NCBI GenBank assembly: GCA_019633425.1
Contig: WSUB01000368.1
Location: forward strand, 1 to 16,439
Direction of reading: 5' to 3'
Length of the DNA: 16,439 nucleotides
Source of the DNA: Tulasnella sp. 424
Taxonomy: Eukaryota; Basidiomycota; Agaricomycetes; Cantharellales; Tulasnellaceae
This document shows positions 9,211 through 16,439 of this stretch, piece after piece. The translations under genes were made by a program, and so were the position numbers. Within the stretch, counting starts at the first letter, position 1. Each line of letters begins with the position of its first letter. The notes under the pieces were generated by a model, which ran no database searches, had not been told where the DNA came from, and saw only the letters and a program-made list of their open reading frames with translations.

Positions 9211-9980
9211 TCGAACACACACTTGAAGGGCCGGTGGTGCCGTCCTGTAAGCCTGAGAGAAGTTCCGGTCTTCGGAGAAGAGCTTCGAAAAGGGAAGTGC
9301 AGTCCGTTCAGCCCCAACCGCGTGCAGCTGAGCGTGTGCCTGACCCCGGACTGCACGGAGACCCGAAGGAATGGCTCGGCATGCGAAGTAAATAACAAGA
9401 GTAAACGACGAAAATAGAAGAATGAGCCGGGGAACTGAAAGCCGATCACGCTCGGTGAACCATCTAAAACCCGTCGCCCCTGTTACAGGCAGCAGCAGGG
9501 GGGGGATCACGTCTAGCCATACGGAGGTACGATGAAGCGAGCGCGGCGTCTAGCTAAACGGGGGAAATGGTGGTGAAGGAGGTTGTGACCGTTTTGGCGG
9601 AGTCGAACCCGATTGGCTGAGTATCTCCGAGCTCGGGTGTGTAGCCACAGCCACCAGCGCAATTGCGCGTCCGAGGTTCCTCCGGCAGCGGATCCCATTG
9701 GCAAAACCTTACCGATCGAAAACTACCGCAAAAAGGTATCTAGATTTTGAGAGTTCAAGGTAAAAGAAGAAAAAAGATGTCTTAGGGCGTCGAGTGAGTC
9801 GTGAACGGCGTCTTCTGAGCTTCCTGGATAACTTCGCACGGCATTTTTCTCGTGGGTTGTTGGAAGGGTCAAAGTTGTGCTTCGACCAATCCAATTTCTC
9901 CGACGCTCCGGCCCGCTGGAGCGGATGTATGCCTTTTCCGTACAACTCACGACAGCTGACAAGGCTCGAAGCGTGGGCAC
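9211..9980. other. Divergent intergenic region between transporter and alpha-xylosidase genes
   Basis: No gene is supported here. Short open frames on both strands (for example 9513-9704 and 9709-10038 on the minus strand) are low-complexity or Arg/Ser-rich and lack family features. Visible candidate sites are a tandem CCAATCCAAT (9886-9895), ATTGG boxes near 9609 and 9695, an 8-G run (9498-9505), and a close pair matching the Cre1/CreA consensus SYGGRG in opposite orientation (9906-9911 and 9916-9921). The last motif is degenerate and may be chance. The region probably holds the upstream control of both flanking genes. Confidence 0.45.
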
Positions 9981-9982
9981 CT

Positions 9983-10159
9983 CTCATTTCCCCAAGGAGT
10001 AAGTGATAAGCCAGATGTTCTATCTTGTAATCAGTCAACTCTACTGCTGCAAGGAGTAGTAATAAGATCTGACCCTAGTCATTTGTTATCTCCTCTTTAA
10101 ATAGGGCATTGGTCCTGGACGCACTAAGCCCATTCTCCTATCACGTCACTATCTGAATC
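9983..10159 (+). promoter_or_regulatory. Promoter of alpha-xylosidase copy 1 with repeated GATA block
   Basis: Block 1 (9983-10011) contains AAGGAGTAAGTGATAAGC, preceded by CTCATTTCCCC, and is kept in the copy 2 promoter with one base change over 29 bp. An imperfect second copy, CAAGGAGTAGTAATAAG, lies at 10050-10066. Block 2, CCTAGTCATTTGTTATCTC (10074-10092), is also kept in copy 2 and carries a GATA site in reverse. A TATA-like TTTAAATA (10096-10103) sits about 57-64 bp before the ATG at 10160. GATA motifs suggest control by GATA-type zinc-finger factors; this is inference. Confidence 0.6.
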
Positions 10160-13100
10160 ATGAAATTCACCGACGGTCTCTGGCTCCTCAAGGACGGCGT
10201 TAAACCTGCTTTCGGTCTCACAGTAACCGACGTACAGACTCATGACAGTGGTGTTGACTTGAGGGTCGCCACTCGTCCCATTCGCCATCGCGGTGACACC
10301 CTTGGAGGTATGCATACCCTGTAACCCCTAAGTGTCCTTTCTCTTGGTTAATCTCGGCACGTAATTTTACAGGCCCTCTGCTCTTTGTCAACCTCAACTC
10401 GCCTTCTGAAGGCATCATTGGCCTCAAAGTCAAGCACTTCGGAGTAAGTTCAGCCCTAGCACCCCACCTCTTCTCGACCCCCTTTGCTACACACATAACT
10501 GACGTACTTTCCTGTCATTTTTCATGGTCGTGCTTCCTTCCTTCTTTAAATTTTAAGGGCCTAGCACCTCAGAAGGCAGACTTCGAGCTCTTCCCTGACG
10601 TTCCTCCCACACCCCCCAACCTCTCAACTTCGAAAAATCCCACATCCACTACGATCACGTCCGGACCGCTTTCTGCAGTCGTCTCCACCGTCCCAGGCCA
10701 ATATGGAATAGACTTTGTGCCCACATCCGACCCGAAGCACATCCTTACCTTTGCCGGACCCAAATCGCAAGCCGTCGTCAATTTACCATCTAAATGGGCT
10801 GCCATGAGCGCGTCCAACGCGGGCGTGATGGCAACGGACGTGTCGGCGAATCCAGCCGGGGTGTCCTTGCCAGAGTTCTTGCGATACATCTTGATCGAGT
10901 TGAACTTGGCTGGTGGTGAGCTCATCTACGGTGCGGGCGAAGGCTTCGGTGGGGTGGTCAAGAATGGCCAAGCGATCTCGGTGTGGAATCGAGATGGTGG
11001 TACTTCGAGCGAGCAACAATACAAGTCCGGTAGGTAATTATTCCCTTCTTATCCTTTGGAATGCCGGATTTCTTCTCTTGGGTAGGGAAGAACTCGAGGG
11101 CTGAATTCTCTTTGCTTCTTCTTTCTCCGTGCGTTCCGGGGTGTAGTGCCGTTCTATCTCTCGTCACGTGGCTACGGCGTCTTCGTTAACCATCCCGGCG
11201 AAGTTGAGCTCGAAGTCGGAAGCGAGAAGATGAGCCGAGTGGGCATCAGCGTCGTAGGCGAGGAACTTGAAGTCTTTGTCATTTACGGTCCCACTCCAAA
11301 AGAGGTACGCTGCGGAGTTCTCATGCCGCAGAGTGAGAGAGTCAACGGCTAACCCGGCGCTGTGCGTACCCAGGTCCTCCGTCGGTACACACAGCTCACC
11401 GGTCGACCGGGCCTTCCACCTCTCTGGACATTCGGCCTTTGGCTCTCCACATCCTTCTTGACCGACTATGACGAGAAGACGGTTAGCGGGTTCTTGCAAG
11501 GCATGCGGGACCGCAAGTGCGACGTACGTTCAGCCGCTTGCCGACGGTTCCTTGCCCTCGTAACTGACGTCCCTTTTCTCCATGGATATAGGTTCGCGTT
11601 ATGCACTTTGACTGCTTCTGGATGAAACAGTACGTCGTAATGTTTTTCCTTTCGAGGAGTCTGTCTGGGAGCTGACCCCGAATTTCGCGTCGTTCGCGGT
11701 AAACAGATACGAATGGTGCAACTTTACATTCGACCCGGACATGTTCCCCAACCCAGCCGAGTACCTCCGAAGTATTAAGGAGAAATTCGGAGTCAGGGTC
11801 TGCGTATGGAGTACGTCGAATTTGTGCCTTGTCTATCTGCTCTATGCGAGACTCAAACGATTGACGCTTTCACAGTCAATTCGTACATCTCGCAAGGCTC
11901 GAGCTTGTTCCAGGAAGGTCTTGAAGGAGGGTACTTCATCAAGCGGACCAATGGAGATGTCTGGCAGTAAGTCCTCTTTGTTATTCGTTTTCGTTTTATG
12001 GTGAAGTATGATACTGAGAGCTGCAATCGCCAAGGTGGGACCAATGGCAACCCGGTCTGGCGGTCGTCGATTTCACCAACCCGGCCGCATGCAAGTGGTA
12101 CGGCGACAAACTCAGGGCTCTCCTCGATCTCGGTGTTGACTGTTTCAAGGTATAGTCTATCTTCCTAAATACCTCTTGGGGCGTCAGATTGACATTTGTA
12201 CTCTCCCTCTCCCTTTACCCCTCCTTCGCCTAGACCGACTTCGGTGAACGTATCCCTCACGCCAACGTCAAATACTTTGACGGCTCCGATCCTTACAAGA
12301 TGCACAACTACTACACTCAGCTTTACAACAAGCTTGTTTTCAACGTCCTCCAGGAGCGGCTTGGAGAGCACGAGGCCGTGTTGTTCGCCAGGTCTGCCAC
12401 CGCTGGCGGTCAGAGGTTCCCCGTGGTGCGCATCCGTCGTCTTCGCTGTTCCTAGAATCCGGGCTGACTGATGGGTGATGCGATGCGTAGCACTGGGGCG
12501 GTGATTGCGAGTCGACTTGGGAAGCCATGTCCGAGACGCTTCGAGGAAACCTTAGCTTGACTCTGTCCGGATTCGGTTTCGCGTCACACGATATCGGTGG
12601 ATTTGAAGGTCACCCTCCTCGTGAAATCTGTACGTGTCTCCGCCAGCCCGCTCCTCTTCACCCCTAGCTGATTTGTTACCTTCATTATAGATATGCGCTG
12701 GTGTGCATACGGCGCGTTCAGCAGCCACACCCGTCTGCACGGCTCCGCCTCTTACCGAGTGCCTTGGAACTACGACACTGAGAACGACACGTCGGCTTCG
12801 AAGGCATTGGCCAAGTTCATTGACGCCAAGCATAGGCTCTCGCCCTATATCTACGCTGCGGTACGAACAATGTGCTTTCCTTGTCTTGTTGCACTTGCAG
12901 CGTTCTCATCGAAGGATTTACCCTGTTAGGCCATCGAAGCCCACGAGACTGGTGTTCCGGTTCAACGCCACACCATGCTCGAATTCCCAGCCGACCGCAC
13001 CACGCTCCACCTCGATCAACAATTCATGCTCGGCCAATCCCTTCTCGTCGCTCCCGTCTTCACCACCGACGATCGCGACACCGAATATTACGTCCCCGCG

Positions 13101-13502
13101 GGCAAATGGACATCGTTCTGGGACTCGTCCAAAGTCGTCCAAGGTCCCTCGTGGGTCAAGGAGAAAGTCGCCTACGATGATTTACCCGTCCTCGTGAGGG
13201 AGAACTCGCTCTTGCTGGTCGGCAAATCCGGACTCGGCAAACCCGACTGGGACTTCAACGACGGGTTAGAAGCGCGGGTTTACGAGCTTTCGGAAGGAGC
13301 ATCTGTAGAGGCTGTCGTGCCTGGTGGGAAGAGTACGGAGAAGGCTGCCACGTTGAAGGCGGAGAGGAAGGATGGCAAGGTCACCGTCAAGGTTGTGAAC
13401 GGCAGCTTGAAAGGATGGAGCGCGACGCTGTTCGCACAGGGATCAGGAAGCCACCTTTCGACGGTCACTGCCGGCGATGATGGCGCATCTTTCACTCTCT
13501 GA
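10160..13502 (+). CDS. GH31 alpha-xylosidase (YicI type), copy 1
   Basis: Complete 13-exon gene: 10160-10307, 10373-10443, 10558-11029, 11147-11304, 11374-11523, 11592-11629, 11707-11810, 11876-11966, 12035-12149, 12234-12425, 12491-12629, 12691-12860, 12930-13502; 806 aa, all phases consistent. The start [19 protein letters not shown] is the family N-terminus and has no signal peptide, pointing to a cytosolic enzyme. The (beta/alpha)8 core shows [41 protein letters not shown] with the expected nucleophile Asp451, and [10 protein letters not shown] with the expected acid/base Asp518; their spacing (67) agrees with that of E. coli YicI (Asp416/Asp482). Family reaction: retaining release of alpha-linked xylose from the non-reducing end, for example from isoprimeverose. 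At 806 aa it is slightly longer than YicI (772). A related alpha-glucosidase specificity is the main alternative. A tandem paralogue follows. Confidence 0.93.
11305..11373 (+). other. Intron 4 of GH31 copy 1, hairpin beside the donor
   Basis: This 69 bp intron begins GTACGC and ends GTACCCAG. Five bases after the donor, CTGCGG (11310-11315) pairs with CCGCAG (11326-11331) across a 10-nt loop. The equivalent intron in copy 2 has a different but equally good pairing at nearly the same place. The rest of the intron (GAGAGTCAACGGCTAACC and onwards) is also well conserved between copies. Confidence 0.6.
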
Positions 13503-13828
13503 TCTCGTTAAAAATGATTTGGAACCAAACTGTAGAAGCTTGTTCGAAAAATCAATGTAGAATTGTGTTTACCGTGCCAGTCAATGTTAGGTGAAACTAC
13601 CTCGGCGTCCGTGATTCGCCTCCCAAACCGATTGCAACACCTTCACTCAATAGCTAAGCGATGAGATTAGAGTCGCAAAAAACAAAGAGCCATAAATATT
13701 ATTCAACGATGAGGGAAGAAGTACAATTGCGTACGCGGTCTAGCCGCTCTCTCCTCGTCGACGAAGGGAAAGAAGCCAAGGGAGAGAGCATTTACCAGGG
13801 CTCACCACGAGGAGGCCCGCGTTCCGAC

Positions 13829-13995
13829 TTCGAACCCCACAAAAACATCACGCCGAGGTGTACCGAAAAAACGGAACCCGGCTTGTGATGACTCCGAGCT
13901 CGCTGAGTCTCAGCTGCAGGACGACGCCAGCCAAGTCCTGCACTCGGGAAGAAAGGTAAAACAATATCATCGGGGCCATGGCAGGCTCAAGCACT
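13829..13995. repeat. Diverged direct repeat, unit A
   Basis: Aligned by eye to unit B at 14283-14467. Matching landmarks in the same order are GCCGAGGTGTACC / GCCGAGCTGTACC, a run of A followed by CGGA, CTCCGAG / CTCCGCG, GCTCGCTG, ACGACGCCA / ACAACACCA, CACTCG, and GGGGCCATGGCAGGCTCAA / AGGGCCATTTGCAGGCTCAA. Identity is roughly two thirds with several small gaps. Origin unknown: an old element, or the flank of a lost duplicate. Confidence 0.5.
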
Positions 13996-14282
13996 GGGCG
14001 ACGCCGGGCACGCAGTGACCACTGCCGATCTAGATATCGTATATCACAAGCATCCCAGTCTAGAAAGGGAGAATTGAGACACGTAACAGTATATTCAGTG
14101 GATTCCATGGACGTACCTAGTTTGGATGGTCGTGGTTAAAGGTTTGACTGCCGGTGACGTCGCGTTTTCTACCCACGATCCTGACATAAGCATGGTGCAC
14201 AGACAATACTGCGTCATCAATCATCGGGATCTACATTTCTCGATTTCGGTATCACCCGTCAAAACGTGTGTTCTAACTTTCT

Positions 14283-14467
14283 CGAGCCAACACTCATCGG
14301 TGTGCAGGCCGAGCTGTACCAAAAAGGGACGGATCCTGGGCCTGTGTAACCTCCGCGCTTGCGCTCGCTGCAGTGCCAGCTCACGACAACACCAAACAAA
14401 CAGGCGTCCAACACTCGAAACGAACCCAAAAACCGATGATAATAGGGCCATTTGCAGGCTCAAACAC
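14283..14467. repeat. Diverged direct repeat, unit B
   Basis: Second unit of the spacer repeat, same orientation as unit A and about 455-470 bp away. It ends about 65 bp before the conserved promoter block of GH31 copy 2. Both units lack long intact ORFs. Alignment was done by eye, so the ends are approximate. Confidence 0.5.
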
Positions 14468-14532
14468 CTGACGCAGCCTCGTACGCCTCGGCACCACTCA
14501 CCTGCAGAGTCTGATGGCTGATAAGGTTGCCC

Positions 14533-14686
14533 CTCATTTCCCCAAGGAGTAAGCGATAAGCTGCCTGATGTCCGATCTTACTACAATGAGTATGTGCCTA
14601 GCCATTGTTATCTCGTTAAAAGGATTTAAGAGCAGGACACACGAAGCCCATTATTCCTATCGTGTCGCTTGGTCCGTTGAACCATC
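14533..14686 (+). promoter_or_regulatory. Promoter of alpha-xylosidase copy 2
   Basis: Block 1 (14533-14561) contains AAGGAGTAAGCGATAAGC and differs from the copy 1 block by a single base in 29. Block 2, CCTAGCCATTGTTATCTC (14597-14614), matches that of copy 1 with one substitution and one gap. A weak TATA-like GGATTTAAG (14622-14630) sits about 57-60 bp before the ATG at 14687, the same spacing as in copy 1. The second half-copy of block 1 seen in copy 1 is missing, so expression may differ in strength. Confidence 0.6.
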
Positions 14687-16439
14687 ATGAAATTCACCGA
14701 CGGTCTCTGGCACCTCAAAGACGGCGTTAAGCCTGCCTTTGGCTTCACCGTAACTGACGTAAAAACTCACAACAGCGGCATTGACTTGCGAGTCGCTACT
14801 CGCCCCATTCGCCATCGTGGTGACACGCTCGGAGGTACGGATACACTGTAACCCCTGCTTACCCTTGCTAAATCTTAGCACAACTTTCTCAGGCCCTTTG
14901 CTCTTCGTCAACCTCACCTCGCCTTCTGAAGGTATCATCGGACTCAAAGTCAAGCACTTCGGAGTCAGTTTAGACTTACTCCCCACATTTCCCTCTCGAC
15001 CCCTTCACTATACGCAACTGATGCACTCTCTATCGTTCTTCTGCCATTCTTCTTCTTGTGCTTCGTTCCTCTTGAAACTTTAAGGGCCTAGCGCCTCAGA
15101 AGGCAGAGTTCGAGCTCTTCCCTGACGTTCCTCCCACGCCCCCCAACCTTCAAACGTCGAAGAGTCCCACATCCGCAACCATCGCCTCCGGACCGCTTTC
15201 AGCAGTCGTCTCCACTGTCCCAGGCCAGTATGGAATAGACTTCGTGCCCACATCCGATCCGAAGCACATCCTCACCTTTTCCGGTCCAAAATCTCAAGCG
15301 GTCATCAATTTACCATCCAAATGGGCCACAATGAGCGCGTCCAACACCGGATTGATGACAACGGACGTGTCGGCGAATCCGTTCGGAGTGTCTGTACCAG
15401 CGTTCTTGCGATACATTTTGATCGAGTTGAACTTGGCTGGTGGTGAGCTCATCTACGGTGCGGGAGAGGGCTTTGGTGGGGTAGTAAAGAACGGCCAAGC
15501 GATTTCGATGTGGAATCGGGATGGTGGTACCTCTAGCGAGCAGCAATACAAGTCCGGTAAGTATTTATCTGCCCTCTTTTCTCTGGGATGCCATATTTCT
15601 ACTTAGCGAAGAGAGCACGAAGTCGAAGGCTGATTCTTATGTCTTCCCTATGTAGTGCCGTTCTATCTCTCGTCACGTGGTTACGGCGTCTTCATCAACC
15701 ATCCCGGCGAGGTCGAGCTCGAAGTCGGCAGCGAGAAGATGAGCCGGGTGGGCATCAGCGTCGTAGGAGAGGAGCTTGAAGTGTTTGTGATCTATGGTCC
15801 CACTCCGAAAGAGGTGCGGCGGGGTTCTTCACGCCGCATAGTGAGAGTCAACGGCTAACCTGGCCCTGCGCGTACCCAGGTTCTCCGTCGGTATACCCAG
15901 CTCACCGGTCGACCGGGCCTCCCGCCGCTTTGGACGTTCGGGCTTTGGCTCTCCACGTCATTCTTGACTGACTATGACCAGAATACTGTCAGCGGGTTCT
16001 TGCAAGGCATGCGGGACCGCAAGTGCGATGTACGGTTTATCCGCTTGCCCGTATTTCGTCTTCACCCTTGTCACTGACTTCCCTTTTCCGTGGATTTAGG
16101 TTCGTGTTATGCACTTTGACTGCTTCTGGATGAAACAGTACGTAGTAATGTTTATCCTTTCGAGGAGTCTGTCCGGCAGCTGACCCCGGTTTTCGCGTCG
16201 TTCACTTTATACAGATACGAATGGTGCAATTTTACATTCGATCCGGACATGTTCCCCAACCCCGCGGAGTATCTCCGAAGCATCAAAGAAAAATTTGGAG
16301 TCAAGGTTTGCGTATGGAGTAAGTTGGGCTTGTCTCTTCTCTGCGAGACTGAGAAACGCTTAACGTTTCAACAGTCAATTCGTACATCTCGCAGAACTCG
16401 AGCTTGTTCCAGGAGGGCGTTGAAGGGGGATACTTCATC
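14687..16439 (+). CDS. GH31 alpha-xylosidase (YicI type), copy 2, cut by window end
   Basis: Tandem paralogue of the gene at 10160. Exons: 14687-14834, 14893-14963, 15085-15556, 15656-15813, 15880-16029, 16100-16137, 16215-16318, and 16375 onward, cut at the window end within exon 8. All seven complete exons have exactly the same length as in copy 1 and every intron falls at the same codon and phase. I count 27 amino-acid differences in 402 aligned residues (about 93% identity); 15 lie in exon 3, which codes for the N-terminal beta-sandwich domain. No stop or frameshift is visible, so it is probably functional. Intron 2 begins with GTCAGT. The catalytic Asp residues lie beyond the window and could not be checked. 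Like copy 1 it lacks a signal peptide. Confidence 0.92.
15814..15879 (+). other. Intron 4 of GH31 copy 2, hairpin beside the donor
   Basis: The 66 bp intron starts GTGCGG. TGCGGCG (15815-15821) pairs with CGCCGCA (15832-15838) across a 10-nt loop, so the stem includes the T of the donor GT. Copy 1 has a 6 bp stem with the same loop length at almost the same place, although the bases differ. Confidence 0.6.

Larger units (their letters stand above)
13503..14532. other. Spacer between the two GH31 genes, 3' UTR and no supported gene
   Basis: About 1 kb separates the stop of copy 1 from the promoter of copy 2. The first 60-100 bp are presumably 3' UTR. The open frames seen (13661-13888 plus, 13848-14108 minus, 14126-14521 plus, 14221-14463 minus) have no recognisable domains, no splice support and skewed composition. 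The stretch does contain a diverged direct repeat, listed separately. I see no transposase, terminal inverted repeats or tRNA. Confidence 0.5.

Noticed and set aside
9513..9518. XlnR-like site (GGCTAG on the minus strand) between transporter and GH31 genes
   Set aside because: A six-base degenerate motif is expected by chance, and XlnR control is an ascomycete feature not established for basidiomycetes.
9590..9720. tRNA-like B box (GGTTCGACTCC) on the minus strand near 9600-9615
   Set aside because: The flanking bases do not form a five-pair T stem, and no A box or acceptor stem at the right distance was found.
13818..13845. Second B-box-like string (GGTTCGAAGTC on the minus strand)
   Set aside because: No T stem or cloverleaf can be folded around it; probably chance.
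14126..14521. 131 aa plus-strand ORF in the GH31 spacer
   Set aside because: No domain, no splice support, it overlaps the diverged repeat, and its composition resembles translated non-coding DNA.
1..16439. Search for transposable elements, CRISPR arrays and bacterial-type operon features
   Set aside because: No transposase, reverse transcriptase, long terminal repeats or spaced identical repeats were seen apart from the coding WD40 units; the gene structure is eukaryotic.

Overview
The window looks like nuclear DNA of a basidiomycete, probably an agaricomycete; a Rhizoctonia/Ceratobasidium-type genome is my best guess, not proven. The reasons are many short introns (about 54-120 bp) with GT..AG ends, compact gene spacing, a large NACHT-WD40 gene typical of agaricomycete STAND/NLR repertoires, and a TKL-like kinase of the kind expanded in that group. 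All gene models come from reading splice sites by eye and checking that codon phase is kept across every junction.

Layout. (1) 1-404: promoter and leader. (2) 405-6742 (+): a 12-exon gene read as one kinase - helical linker - NACHT - WD40 protein of about 1,896 aa. The kinase part could instead be a separate gene ending at 1546. The WD40 part holds 16 near-identical units. (3) 6743-7022: short spacer between convergent genes, with two mutually exclusive hairpins. (4) 7023-9019 (-): a complete 6-exon sugar-porter (MFS) gene, 556 aa, of the maltose-permease/alpha-glucoside transporter type. (5) 9020-10159: divergent promoter region. (6) 10160-13502 (+): a complete 13-exon GH31 gene, 806 aa, of the YicI-type alpha-xylosidase family, with no signal peptide. 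(7) 13503-14686: spacer with a diverged direct repeat and a promoter resembling that of the first GH31 gene. (8) 14687-16439 (+): a tandem paralogue of the GH31 gene, cut by the window end in exon 8 and about 93% identical in protein over the 402 residues seen.

Function. The transporter and the two apparently cytosolic alpha-xylosidases suggest a small catabolic cluster: import of an alpha-xyloside or alpha-glucoside (isoprimeverose from xyloglucan would fit) and hydrolysis inside the cell. The two GH31 promoters share GATA-containing blocks, so co-regulation is likely. The kinase-NACHT-WD40 gene is an unrelated neighbour and probably belongs to self/non-self recognition or regulated cell death. 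Its repeats show the signs of concerted evolution with a few hypervariable codons known from the HET-E/HET-D family.

The most notable items are the apparent kinase-NLR fusion, the hypervariable WD40 array, the shared promoter blocks of the GH31 pair, and a hairpin next to the intron 4 donor that is kept in both GH31 copies. I saw no tRNA, rRNA, CRISPR array or intact transposon.
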